Below, in pieces: positions 1-8,639 of a stretch of DNA of 64,000 nucleotides. Made by a program: the position numbers and the translations under genes. The stretch is from contig NZ_BOSH01000012.1 of the NCBI RefSeq assembly GCF_018403245.1, forward strand, positions 1-64,000. The letters are read 5' to 3'. Each line of letters starts with the position of its first letter. The first letter of the stretch is position 1. The stretch comes from Paenibacillus sp. J2TS4 (GTDB taxonomy: Bacteria > Bacillota > Bacilli > Paenibacillales > NBRC-103111). The notes beneath the pieces were generated by a model that saw only the letters and a list, made by a program, of their open reading frames with translations, was not told the origin of the DNA and did no database searches.

Positions 1-228
1 TTGGTCACATCAAGGGCAATCGGTCGTTCCGACGGTTTTCCTTGCGGGGCCTGGAAAAGGTTCACACGGAGTTCGGGATTGTGGCTTTGGCCCACAATTT
101 ACTGAAAGTAGCAGGCATCCGCCTCGCCGCTTTCTTACAGAAACAAAGGCGAAAAAAAGTTGGACGGAAAACGTGCCTGTTTTCCGCCCAACTTTTTATT
201 TTAGGGACTTATTGGACAGCCCCTTTTT
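1..228 (+). mobile_element. Right end of an IS1182-like insertion sequence (partial transposase)
   Basis: The frame open from base 3 encodes the C-terminus of a DDE transposase. It reads GHIKGNRSFRRF and then LEKVHTEFGIVALAHNLLK, which resembles the conserved tail of IS1182/IS5-group transposases. The frame stays open to a stop at 306-308, but the last ~28 codons lie beyond the probable element end. The sequence GGGACTTATTGGACAGCCCC near 204-223 resembles the terminal inverted repeat of this IS group; that match is from memory. The body of the element lies outside the window, so whether it is intact is unknown. Confidence 0.7.
155..196 (+). terminator. Strong hairpin near the IS end
   Basis: The arms AAAAGTTGGaCGGAAAAC (155-172) and GTTTTCCGcCCAACTTTT (179-196) pair over 18 positions with one mismatch and a 6-base loop, and a T-rich run follows. 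It has the shape of an intrinsic terminator. It also lies within the open transposase frame, so it may instead be a structural feature of the IS end that insulates transcription. Confidence 0.5.
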
Positions 229-296
229 TTAGAATATACACTCTGTCAGATGGAAGAAAAGCGCTGTGGATAATGCGTCATAGTCCCTTTTGGCTC

Positions 297-429
297 ATAT
301 CCCCTTAGCTCAGGAGAATTACACCAGGCTGGCAGGATAAGCATGCGTAGACCGACCTGCGGTTTGAAAAAAGAGTTAATTGGAGCGGAAAGCAGGCCTT
401 CCTGATTGAAGGGGATAACAATCAAAAGC
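297..429. repeat. Dispersed repeat copy 1 with inverted ends
   Basis: The left end ATATCCCCTTAGCTCAGGA (297-315) faces a right end whose core, CCTGATTGAAGGGGATA (401-417), is its near reverse complement. The right end continues ACAATCAAAAGC to 429. The same left end recurs at 26019 and 46378, and the same 29-base right end recurs at 26164 with two mismatches. Internal sequence differs between copies, as in a decayed MITE or a structured intergenic element. There is no coding potential. The rest of 309-786 holds no gene that I can see. Confidence 0.6.
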
Positions 430-617
430 ACTGCTTATGCAATGCATGCACCCAGAGAAGCAGGATAGATCCGATATTTGATTGATCTGCACCTAAAGTT
501 AGTCACTCGTCTATCAATTAATACCTCGGGTGGAATAATTGCTCCGTAATAAGCAATGTCACATAAGAAAACGCCCCCGTTTCCTTAAATATCCTCAATA
601 AAACCTTTACATTTCTG

Positions 618-647
618 TTGACACCTAAAAAAATAGTCTGCTATTAT
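618..647 (+). promoter_or_regulatory. SigA-type promoter of the ROK/peptide operon
   Basis: TTGACA at 618-623 and TATTAT at 642-647 are separated by 18 bases. About 130 bases of leader follow before the ROK start. The leader contains a small AT hairpin around 748-775 (TATTTATT pairing with AATAAATA). Confidence 0.6.
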
Positions 648-786
648 TAATACCATTGGAGAATATAAAAGGTTGGTTTTGCACTTGAACGAGCTAAGAA
701 AGATTTGAAACTGAGTTACTTTCTGAGGCGGATGAAGGTATAATCGGGTTTATTTATTCCTCCAGAGAAAATAAATAGGGGGGCAG

Positions 787-1971
787 GTGATGTTCCTCGT
801 GCAAAAACACGACCAGGACTATATTAAAAAGAAAAATAAGGCAACCGTGTTTCAGTTAATCAAGTCTGGCTCTCCGATATCTCGGGCGAAAATTGCCAAG
901 ACTACAGGAATGAGTCCGACAACGGTAGGACGGATAGTCGCGGCGCTGTGCGAGCAGGGGTTCGTGAAGGAGGTCAAGGAAGCGGAGGAAGCGGCTGCGA
1001 CCGGCCTGGGAAGAAAAGCGACCTTGCTGAAGCTGGATCGCACCTCGGTCTTAACCGCCGGAGTCGAGCTCGACAAGTCCAAATTTAAAATCGGTATTGT
1101 CGATTTTGACGGACGTATTATTAACTTGCGTGAGGTTCAACGCGAGGTTTCCGAAACTGTGGAGCAGACGATGCATCGGATTGCTGAAGAACTGCGGGCG
1201 ATGATTGAGCAGGAGCAGATCGAACCCGGTAAAATTATCGGGATGGGCATCGGAATGCCCGGGATTGTGGACGTTCAGAACGGAGAGGTTATTCTGTCGG
1301 CTCAACTGGGCTGGAGGAACATCCAGGTAGCCAAGACGCTTAGAGAGTTGACCGGTTATGAAGTGGCTGTCGACAATGAGCTTAAGGTGAAAGCGTTGGC
1401 AGAGCATTGCTATGGTGCGGCCAAAGGTTCGAAGCGAACGGCGCTGATCGGCTTCGGCAGCGGAGTCGGCTCGGCTCTAATCATTAACGGGGAAATCTAT
1501 CGCGGGGAAACAAACAGCGCGGGAGAAATTGGCCATACGATTGTCGATCCTAACGGCGTTATGTGCGAGTGCGGTAAAATCGGGTGCCTGCAAACTTACA
1601 TAGCGGAGAGCTCGCTTATTGTGGAATCCAATAAAGTTAAACCGATCTCCACGCTGGATGAACTGTTTGAAGAGCGCCGCAAGGGTCAATTCTGGGCGGC
1701 CGGTATTCTGGATCGGGCGATTACTTATATCGGCATTACAATCGCCAATGTCATCTGCCTGTACAATCCCGACACGGTCATCGTAAGCGGGGATTTGGTG
1801 GAGAAGTATGAGGAGGTTCGCTCCTTCTTCAAGGAGAACCAGCTTCAGCAGTACGTCTGGGAGCCGCTGTGGGATACGTACCGGGTCGTCTACTCCGCTC
1901 TTGGCAGCGAGGGAGTCGTTATAGGGTCGAGCCTGTTGGCCCAAGACAAGTTTTTGAGCATTGAATGCTAA
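787..1971 (+). CDS. ROK-family transcriptional regulator (NagC/XylR type)
   Basis: This is a DNA-binding ROK protein of 394 residues, the usual length for ROK repressors. A winged helix-turn-helix fills about residues 17-65. It is followed by a ROK sugar-binding/kinase-like domain with the zinc-site signature CECGKIGC, which has L-Q-T-Y where kinases have E-A-Y. The start may be GTG at 787 or ATG at 790, behind a GGGGGG-rich ribosome site. It is the first gene of a run that continues with asparaginase and a peptide ABC transporter, so it probably represses this operon in response to a sugar or amino-sugar ligand. The ligand is not evident from sequence. Confidence 0.85.
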   Translation: MMFLVQKHDQDYIKKKNKATVFQLIKSGSPISRAKIAKTTGMSPTTVGRIVAALCEQGFVKEVKEAEEAAATGLGRKATLLKLDRTSVLTAGVELDKSKFKIGIVDFDGRIINLREVQREVSETVEQTMHRIAEELRAMIEQEQIEPGKIIGMGIGMPGIVDVQNGEVILSAQLGWRNIQVAKTLRELTGYEVAVDNELKVKALAEHCYGAAKGSKRTALIGFGSGVGSALIINGEIYRGETNSAGEIGHTIVDPNGVMCECGKIGCLQTYIAESSLIVESNKVKPISTLDELFEERRKGQFWAAGILDRAITYIGITIANVICLYNPDTVIVSGDLVEKYEEVRSFFKENQLQQYVWEPLWDTYRVVYSALGSEGVVIGSSLLAQDKFLSIEC

Positions 1972-1993
1972 AGAACTATCTGGAGGGAAAACG

Positions 1994-2992
1994 ATGAACT
2001 TTAAAGTTTTGGTCGAGGAATACCGTGGAGGCGTCCTGGAAAATGTGCATATGGGCGTCGTGTGCGGCCTCAATGAAGAAGGCCGCGTCATCTATTCGGT
2101 CGGCAATGAAAATCATATGACGTTCCTGCGTTCGGCCGCCAAGCCATTTCAGGCCATTCCAGTCATTCAGCACGGCGTGGTCGAGAAATTCGGGCTGACT
2201 CCGAAGGAGGCCGCTTTGTTCGCCGCTTCGCAGCGGGGGGAGAAATACCATATGGAGACGCTTGAGTCCATTTTGCAGAAGACAGGCATTGCTGAGGAGC
2301 AGATCTTGTGCTGTCCGACTTATCCGCTGAATGAAGAACCGAAGGCCGCCTTCCATCGGGAGCACGGCGAGAAACGGAAGCTCTATCATAACTGCTCGGG
2401 CAAGCACAGCGGCTTCCTCGCTCTGGCTAAATTGCTCGGATACGAACTGGATGGCTATTGGAGGCTTGAGCATCCGGTGCAGCAATTGAGTCTGGCCGCG
2501 ATGAGCGAAATGGCGGATTACCCCAAGGAAGAGATTCAAATCGGGGTCGACGGCTGCGGGTTTCCCGTCTACGCTATGCCGTTAAAGCATATCGCCCGTG
2601 CGTATCTTAAGCTGGCTTGTCCGGATTTAATCGAGAATCCGGGAACAAGAGAGGCTGTCACCCATATTGCCGGGTATATGAATGCTCACCCGGAGATGGT
2701 TGCGAGCCATGATTTCATTTGCTCTGTTCTCCTGGCCGACTCCAATATTGTCGCCAAGGGCGGCGCCAAAGGAGTGTATGGCTTCGGTCTGAAGAAGGAG
2801 CGCATGAGCTTTGCTCTGAAGGTGATGGACGGATCGGAGCTGGTATGGCCGACTATTGTCGCTTCGATTCTTGAGCAGATCGGTTATGATAACCGGGAAA
2901 CGATCGAACGGTTATATGCTCTGGCACCCAAGCAGATCAAGAACGACAACCAGATCGTCGTAGGCGAACGCAAGGCTGTTTTTACTCTATAA
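1994..2992 (+). CDS. Asparaginase II family protein (Rhizobium type)
   Basis: The 332-residue protein belongs to the Rhizobium etli-type asparaginase II family, which hydrolyses L-asparagine to aspartate and ammonia and is unrelated to E. coli AnsA/AnsB. Family landmarks are FLRSAAKPFQAIPVI near residues 45-60, a NCSGKHSGFL block and VDGCGFPVYAMPL. The start at 1994 is chosen for GGAGGG at 1982-1987; the frame extends 33 bases further upstream but without a ribosome site. It sits between the ROK regulator and the peptide transporter. Its job is probably to deamidate asparagine or a related amide released from imported peptides (inference). Confidence 0.85.
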   Translation: MNFKVLVEEYRGGVLENVHMGVVCGLNEEGRVIYSVGNENHMTFLRSAAKPFQAIPVIQHGVVEKFGLTPKEAALFAASQRGEKYHMETLESILQKTGIAEEQILCCPTYPLNEEPKAAFHREHGEKRKLYHNCSGKHSGFLALAKLLGYELDGYWRLEHPVQQLSLAAMSEMADYPKEEIQIGVDGCGFPVYAMPLKHIARAYLKLACPDLIENPGTREAVTHIAGYMNAHPEMVASHDFICSVLLADSNIVAKGGAKGVYGFGLKKERMSFALKVMDGSELVWPTIVASILEQIGYDNRETIERLYALAPKQIKNDNQIVVGERKAVFTL

Positions 2993-3113
2993 GGCTAACT
3001 GGCATAAAGCTGACAAGCGATTCGGTTGTCTAGACTATTCTGGCGACTTCCTCCTAACCATGATTTCGATGGGGAGATAAGTATATATTTTAAAAAGGGA
3101 GAGAGAAACAGAA

Positions 3114-4688
3114 ATGAAGAAATATTTCATTAGCTTGATGGCTATTGTAATGGCCACCGTTATTTTTGCGGGCTGTGCAAGCAAGCCTGGGGAAACAAAG
3201 CCAGAGGGCGACACGGGAAAAGTGGTCAAGAAAGAGGGGAACAGCGTAACGATCGCCGTTAACGCCAACTTTATCACTTTGGACCCGCATAATGCTGCCG
3301 ATACCCTCTCGATTAGCGGATACCGCACGATGTATCAAGGTCTTCTCGGTTTTGACCAAGACATGAAAGTCGTTCCGGTTCTGGCAGAAAGCTATGAAGC
3401 GAGTGAAGACGGGAAAGAGTATGTGTTCAAGCTAAAGGAAGACATCAAATTCCATGATGGCACACCATTCAACGCAGATGCCGTCAAAATTAATCTGGAT
3501 CGTGTCAAAGATGGCAATCTTCGTATGTCCAAAAGCTTCGCCGTCATTGACCAGACAGAGGTTATCGACGAGAAAACAGTCAAAATCACCCTTTCCAAGC
3601 CTTATTCCGCGATGCTGAATAAACTGGCCATGCTGATGATTATCAGTCCGCAAGCACTGGAGCAATACGGCAAAGATATCGGTCAGAACCCGGTTGGAAC
3701 AGGCCCCTTTAAGTTCAAAGAATGGATGCAAGGGAATCACCTGACGATCGAGAAGAATGCGGATTACTGGGAAGAAGGACTTCCGAAGGTGGACAGCATT
3801 ACCTTCAAACCGGTGCCGGAGAACGGTTCCCGGGTAGCAATGCTGAAGACAGGAGAAGCCGATTTCGTCTATCCTTTGCCTACTGAGCAAGTGGAGCACA
3901 TTGATGGCAAAGATGGCATTGTCGTAGAGAAGAATCCATCGACGATTGCTCGTTACATCACGATGAATACGATGAAAAAGCCGTTCGACGACGTACGCGT
4001 TCGTCAAGCGATCAACTATGCGATTAACAAGGACGCCTTTATCAAAGTCGTTAAGCAAGGATTTGCCGAGAAGCTGGATTCGGCTATGGCGCAAAAAACT
4101 CAGCACTATGCCCAACAAGGCATATATGATTTCAACTTGGAAAAAGCGAAGGAGCTTCTGAAGGAAGCCGGCTACGAAGATGGCTTTAAAGCGGAAATCT
4201 GGGGCAATACAGATTCCGAAACGATCAAGGGCATGCAATTTATTCAGCAGCAGTTGGCCGCTGTCGGTATAGAGCTTGATGTGAAGCCGATGGAGGAAGG
4301 AACGCTTTCGCAGGAAATCAATGCACCGAATACTCCGGAAGAAGCTAAGGTTCAAATGTGGTATGTAAGCTGGTCTCCTTCTTCTGCGGATGCCGATGCC
4401 GCTATCCGTCCTTTGTTTGCGAGCGAAATGTTTCCTCCGAATGGAGCTAACAGCGCATATTACAAAAATGAGCAAGTGGACGAAATGATCGCCAAAGCAA
4501 ACCAATTGTCCGATCCGGAAGAGCAAAAAACGTACTATTCCGATATTCAAGCGCAAATTTTTAAAGACGTTCCATGGATCTTCCTTGTCGTAGACGACAC
4601 GGTTTCAGGCAAGAAAAACTACATTGAAGGCATCCATGTGTATCCAGACGGTTCCATCAATGTCCGGGATGCCGAAATCAAGAATTAA
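3114..4688 (+). CDS. Peptide ABC transporter substrate-binding lipoprotein (SBP_bac_5)
   Basis: This is an extracytoplasmic binding protein of the DppA/OppA class, 524 residues long. A signal peptide ends in a lipobox (IFAGC, Cys21), so it is lipid-anchored on the outer face of the membrane. Typical family motifs follow: LAESYEASEDGKEYVFKL, IKFHDGTPFNADAVK and NPVGTGPFKF. A GGGAGAGAG ribosome site precedes the ATG. It heads the transporter genes (binding protein, two permeases, two ATPases) and is separated from them by a strong hairpin. Nickel or sugar substrates are possible in this family, but the peptidase downstream favours peptides. Confidence 0.9.
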   Translation: MKKYFISLMAIVMATVIFAGCASKPGETKPEGDTGKVVKKEGNSVTIAVNANFITLDPHNAADTLSISGYRTMYQGLLGFDQDMKVVPVLAESYEASEDGKEYVFKLKEDIKFHDGTPFNADAVKINLDRVKDGNLRMSKSFAVIDQTEVIDEKTVKITLSKPYSAMLNKLAMLMIISPQALEQYGKDIGQNPVGTGPFKFKEWMQGNHLTIEKNADYWEEGLPKVDSITFKPVPENGSRVAMLKTGEADFVYPLPTEQVEHIDGKDGIVVEKNPSTIARYITMNTMKKPFDDVRVRQAINYAINKDAFIKVVKQGFAEKLDSAMAQKTQHYAQQGIYDFNLEKAKELLKEAGYEDGFKAEIWGNTDSETIKGMQFIQQQLAAVGIELDVKPMEEGTLSQEINAPNTPEEAKVQMWYVSWSPSSADADAAIRPLFASEMFPPNGANSAYYKNEQVDEMIAKANQLSDPEEQKTYYSDIQAQIFKDVPWIFLVVDDTVSGKKNYIEGIHVYPDGSINVRDAEIKN

Positions 4689-4702
4689 TTTTATTATCCA
4701 AT

Positions 4703-4745
4703 ACGATGCTGTGTTGAGCCGTCTTAGTGCTTAACACAGCATCGT
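4703..4745 (+). promoter_or_regulatory. Intercistronic hairpin after the peptide-binding protein gene
   Basis: ACGATGCTGTGTT (4703-4715) pairs perfectly with AACACAGCATCGT (4733-4745), and the stem extends inward by a G-U pair and AGC/GCT. There is no T-run, so it is not a classical terminator. It probably stabilises or processes the binding-protein mRNA so that this gene is expressed above the permease genes. Confidence 0.6.
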
Positions 4746-4818
4746 TACTAAATGACAGGAACTTAACGTTCGGTGAATGCTGATTACCGGACAGATAAGC
4801 TGGGAGGTTTGGAATGTT

Positions 4819-5748
4819 TTGGCCAAATATGTGTTGAAACGGTTGCTTGGCGTGATTCCGATCCTGTTGATCGTTTCCGTACTTGTCTTTTTCTTTATTC
4901 ATTTAATTCCCGGCGACCCGGCTCGTCTTGTGGCCGGCAAAGAAGCAACCCTTGAAGAGATCAATCAGATTCGCGCGGAGCTCGGTCTGGATAAGCCAAT
5001 TTGGGAGCAATATGTTGTATATATGTCCAAGCTTCTGCAAGGAGATTTGGGCACCTCGCTCAAAACCGGTCAACCGGTAACCGAGATCATCTTGTCGCGA
5101 CTGATGCCTACGGTATGGCTGACCTTGTTCAGTATGGGCTGGGCACTGATTATCGGATTAGTGATCGGAATTATTTCAGCGGTCAATCGTAATAAATGGC
5201 CCGATTATTTAAGCATGCTGACGGCTGTCTCCGGTATCTCGGTTCCTCCTTTTTGGCTGGGACTGCTGTTAATTCAGATTTTTTCGGTCCAACTGGGCTG
5301 GTTTCCAACCGGGGGTACCGAAACGTGGTCCAGCTACGTTCTTCCTTCCATTACATTAGGAGCGGGAATAATGTCTATGCTGGCGAGGTTTACCCGCGCC
5401 TCCATGCTGGAATCTCTTAAACAGGATTATATCCGGACAGGGCGGGCCAAAGGGTTGAAGGAGAGCACGATTGTCAAGGATCACGCGCTCAAAAACTCGA
5501 TGATCCCCGTCGTCACTATAGCGGGGCTGCAATTTGGATTTTTATTGGGCGGCTCGGTCATTGTAGAGACGGTATTCAGTATTCCCGGACTAGGCCGGCT
5601 GCTGATCGATTCTATTTCATTCCGTGATTATACGGTTATTCAAGCAGAGCTGCTGCTGTTCGCTGTCCAGTTCATTCTGGTCAACTTAATTGTGGATGTG
5701 CTCTATGGAATTCTTAATCCTAAAATTCGTCTGTCGGATCAGAGTTGA
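4819..5748 (+). CDS. dppB: Peptide ABC transporter permease (DppB type)
   Basis: This is an inner-membrane permease of 309 residues in the DppB/OppB class, with the usual six transmembrane segments. Characteristic sequences are FFIHLIPGDPARL near the N-terminus and the EAA loop at YIRTGRAKGLKES. I chose TTG at 4819 because GGGAGG lies at 4802-4807 and because MAKYVLKRLLG is the normal start of the family. The frame is open from 4777 but without a ribosome site there. It forms the channel together with the DppC-type permease just downstream. Confidence 0.88.
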   Translation: MAKYVLKRLLGVIPILLIVSVLVFFFIHLIPGDPARLVAGKEATLEEINQIRAELGLDKPIWEQYVVYMSKLLQGDLGTSLKTGQPVTEIILSRLMPTVWLTLFSMGWALIIGLVIGIISAVNRNKWPDYLSMLTAVSGISVPPFWLGLLLIQIFSVQLGWFPTGGTETWSSYVLPSITLGAGIMSMLARFTRASMLESLKQDYIRTGRAKGLKESTIVKDHALKNSMIPVVTIAGLQFGFLLGGSVIVETVFSIPGLGRLLIDSISFRDYTVIQAELLLFAVQFILVNLIVDVLYGILNPKIRLSDQS

Positions 5749-5759
5749 GGAGGGTCACC

Positions 5760-6656
5760 GTGAATTCAAATGAACTTACTACGCTGCCGGCCGGTGAAGC
5801 CGCTCCTGCAGCGAAAAGCGGTCCTATCCGTGATTTTTGGAACAAAATGAAGAGGCAGCGCCTTGCTTTTGCCGCAGGAGTGTTTATTCTTCTGCTGGTC
5901 GTCATTGCTATCATTGGTCCTTACATTGCGCCTTATGACCCTGCCGAGCCTGATTACGACAATGTGTTATCTGGCCCGTCCTGGGAGCATTGGGCTGGAA
6001 CGGATGAGTATGGCCGCGATATTTTCAGCCGGATTCTCGCCGGAACCCGTTTATCCCTATCGGTTGGGATCAGCGCCGTGCTCATCGGAGCTGTCGTCGG
6101 AACTATCCTTGGCTTGATCAGCGGCTATTACGGTGGCTGGCTGGACAGGCTCATTATGCGGGGCAGCGACGTTATGTTTTCGTTCCCGGATCTGCTGCTC
6201 GCTATAGGGATCGTTGCTATCATCGGACCAGGCTTGATTAATGTCGTCATTGCCGTTGCCGTGTTCGGCGTTCCTTCGTTCGCCCGAATTATTCGGAGCG
6301 CGACGCTCGAAACGAAATCGACTCTGTTTGTAGAAGCGGCCCGGTCGATTGGAGCTAAGGACCGGCGGATCATCAGCCGCCATATTTTTCCCGAAACGGT
6401 TCCCAGCCTGATTGTCTATTTCACGATGAGAATCGGAACGACGATATTGGCCGCTTCCGGTCTGAGCTTTCTTGGGCTTGGAGCCAAGCCGTCGGACCCG
6501 GATTGGGGCGCGATGTTAAGTATGGGCCGGGATTATCTGGAAATAGCCCCGCATGTCGTTTATTTTCCGGGAGCGGCTATCTTTTTGACGGTGCTCGCCT
6601 TTAATATTTTGGGAGACGGCCTGAGAGACGCATTGGATCCGAAGATTAAGAACTAG
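5760..6656 (+). CDS. dppC: Peptide ABC transporter permease (DppC type)
   Basis: The second permease has 298 residues. A cytoplasmic N-terminal tail leads into a first transmembrane segment at about residues 36-56. The family landmark HWAGTDEYGRDIFSRILAG follows, then the EAA loop (FVEAARSIGAKDRRII). The GTG at 5760 follows GAGGAGG at 5746-5753, which overlaps the stop of the preceding gene. It should pair with DppB to form the translocation path. Confidence 0.88.
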   Translation: MNSNELTTLPAGEAAPAAKSGPIRDFWNKMKRQRLAFAAGVFILLLVVIAIIGPYIAPYDPAEPDYDNVLSGPSWEHWAGTDEYGRDIFSRILAGTRLSLSVGISAVLIGAVVGTILGLISGYYGGWLDRLIMRGSDVMFSFPDLLLAIGIVAIIGPGLINVVIAVAVFGVPSFARIIRSATLETKSTLFVEAARSIGAKDRRIISRHIFPETVPSLIVYFTMRIGTTILAASGLSFLGLGAKPSDPDWGAMLSMGRDYLEIAPHVVYFPGAAIFLTVLAFNILGDGLRDALDPKIKN

Positions 6657-6673
6657 AATAGGAGTAACGCGCT

Positions 6674-7660
6674 ATGGCTCAAAAATTGCTAGAAGTGAAG
6701 GGTCTCCAGACACAATTTACTAGAGATCAGGGAAAGGTCAATGCCGTTGACGGAGTAGATCTCCATGTGAACAAGGGGGAGGTTCTCGGTCTTGTAGGCG
6801 AATCCGGCTGCGGTAAAAGTGTTACCTCTCTGTCGATCATGAGGCTGCTCAAAAACACTCCCGGCAAAATTGTCGGCGGGACCGTTCATTTCGGTGATCG
6901 GGACTTGGCTGCTTTGTCTGAGAATGAGATGCGCAAAATCCGCGGCAAGGACATAGCGATGATTTTTCAGGAGCCTATGACTTCGCTTAATCCGGTGTTG
7001 AAAATCGGTAAACAATTGGAGGAAGCGATTAAGCTTCACCTTAAATATGATAAGAAACAAGCCCGCAAGCATGCCATTCATATGCTGGAGCTGGTCGGGA
7101 TTCCGCGGGCGGATGAAATTATTAACGAATATCCTCACCAGCTTTCTGGCGGAATGCGTCAGCGTGTGATGATAGCGATGGCGATGTCGTGTCATCCGCA
7201 GCTGTTGATCGCCGATGAGCCGACGACTGCACTGGATGTGACCATTCAGGCGCAAATCCTCGATTTGATGAAAAAGCTGAAGGACGACAACAACATGTCC
7301 ATCCTGCTCATTACTCATGATCTCGGTGTCGTCGCCGAGATGTGTGATCGCGTTGTGGTCATGTACTCCGGCCGGGTAGTGGAGGAAGGGAATGTTCTCG
7401 ATATTTTCGACCATCCGAAGCATCCGTATACAAAAGGACTTATCCGTTCCGTGCCGAAGCTGCGGCAGCCGGTCAAAAGACTCGAATCGATTCCCGGCAA
7501 TGTGCCGGATCTGACCAATATGCCTGCAGGCTGCAAGTTCGCTCCACGCTGCGCGGAGGCGATGGCGATTTGCCGTGAACGGGAGCCGGAGTTGCAAGTA
7601 TCCGAAGGGCGAAGCTGTCGATGCTGGCTGTACGATCAAGTGGCCGAAGGGGGGGAATAA
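6674..7660 (+). CDS. dppD: Peptide ABC transporter ATPase (DppD type)
   Basis: This is a cytoplasmic ATP-binding subunit of 328 residues. It has Walker A GESGCGKS (42-49), signature LSGGMRQR (157-164) and Walker B LLIADEPT (177-184). The C-terminal oligopeptide-transporter extension carries a cysteine cluster (CKFAPRC, then CRCW) typical of DppD/OppD. A ribosome site AGGAG precedes the ATG. The DppF partner starts one base after the stop, so the two are translationally coupled and likely form the ATPase heterodimer. Confidence 0.9.
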   Translation: MAQKLLEVKGLQTQFTRDQGKVNAVDGVDLHVNKGEVLGLVGESGCGKSVTSLSIMRLLKNTPGKIVGGTVHFGDRDLAALSENEMRKIRGKDIAMIFQEPMTSLNPVLKIGKQLEEAIKLHLKYDKKQARKHAIHMLELVGIPRADEIINEYPHQLSGGMRQRVMIAMAMSCHPQLLIADEPTTALDVTIQAQILDLMKKLKDDNNMSILLITHDLGVVAEMCDRVVVMYSGRVVEEGNVLDIFDHPKHPYTKGLIRSVPKLRQPVKRLESIPGNVPDLTNMPAGCKFAPRCAEAMAICREREPELQVSEGRSCRCWLYDQVAEGGE

Positions 7661-7661
7661 C

Positions 7662-8639
7662 GTGGAGAAGCCGTTGGTAGAGGTCAAACACTTACACAAA
7701 GTATTTCCGGTTAAAACCGGAATGTTTGGGAAAAAAGCTTATTTGCGCGCCGTGAATGATGTCTCTTTTACTATTCATAAAGGGGAGACGTTCAGTATTG
7801 TCGGCGAAAGCGGCTGCGGGAAATCGACCACCGGGCGTTTAATTACTAACCTGCTTACCCCCAGCGAAGGGGAAATTTGGTTCAACGGGCAGGAAATCAG
7901 CAGGCTTAACGCGAATCAGATGAGACCGCTTCGCAAGCAAATGCAGATGGTGTTCCAGGACCCCTATGCTTCGCTAAATCCCCGAATGAAAATCAAGGAC
8001 ATCGTGGGAGAACCGCTGTTGATCCATGAATCGATGTCCCCTGCGGAACGGGAGAGAGAGGTTCACAAGCTGCTGGAAGTAGTGGGGCTCAGTTCCTTCC
8101 ACGGCGAACGGTATCCGCATGAATTCAGCGGCGGCCAGCGTCAGCGTGTCGGTATTGCTCGCGCGCTCGCGGTCAAGCCCAGCCTGATTGTTGCGGATGA
8201 GCCGGTATCCGCGCTCGACGTCTCGATTCAATCGCAGGTACTCAATCTGCTGCAGGATTTGCAGGAAGAATTCAACTTGACCTATTTATTTATCTCTCAT
8301 GACTTGAGTGTCGTAGAGCATATCAGTGACCGTATTGGGGTTATGTATCTCGGCTCAATGGTAGAGGTGGCAGATAAGGATACTTTATATGACAAGCCTC
8401 TTCATCCTTACACCCAAGCGTTGTTTTCCTCTGTACCCGTGCCCGATCCTCGCTTGAAGCGGGAAAGAATTGTATTGAAGGGCGATTTGCCGAGTCCGGT
8501 CAATCCGCCTTCCGGCTGCCGGTTTCATACGCGCTGTCCGGCTTGTATGGAAGTGTGCAAAACGAAAGTGCCCGAATTCAAGGAAGCGGCGCCGAATCAT
8601 TATGTAGCCTGTCATTTATATGAAAAGGAGAACGAATGA
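7662..8639 (+). CDS. dppF: Peptide ABC transporter ATPase (DppF type)
   Basis: The second ATPase has 325 residues. Walker A is GESGCGKST (48-56), the signature is FSGGQRQR (155-162) and Walker B is LIVADEP (175-181). The oligopeptide C-terminal domain has a CRFHTRCPAC cluster. GTG at 7662 is preferred because AAGGGGGGG ends about seven bases earlier and MEKPLVEVKHLHKVF is a normal DppF start. The frame is open much further upstream, but that part overlaps dppD. Its stop overlaps the aminopeptidase start (ATGA). Confidence 0.9.
   Translation: MEKPLVEVKHLHKVFPVKTGMFGKKAYLRAVNDVSFTIHKGETFSIVGESGCGKSTTGRLITNLLTPSEGEIWFNGQEISRLNANQMRPLRKQMQMVFQDPYASLNPRMKIKDIVGEPLLIHESMSPAEREREVHKLLEVVGLSSFHGERYPHEFSGGQRQRVGIARALAVKPSLIVADEPVSALDVSIQSQVLNLLQDLQEEFNLTYLFISHDLSVVEHISDRIGVMYLGSMVEVADKDTLYDKPLHPYTQALFSSVPVPDPRLKRERIVLKGDLPSPVNPPSGCRFHTRCPACMEVCKTKVPEFKEAAPNHYVACHLYEKENE

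Noticed and set aside
301..313. tRNA-like string CCCCTTAGCTCAG
   Set aside because: It resembles a D-arm only by chance; no acceptor, anticodon or T-arm follows, and it is part of the repeat end.
3432..4556. Long minus-strand open frame opposite the peptide-binding protein gene
   Set aside because: It is a shadow of a strongly supported gene and has no recognisable domain.
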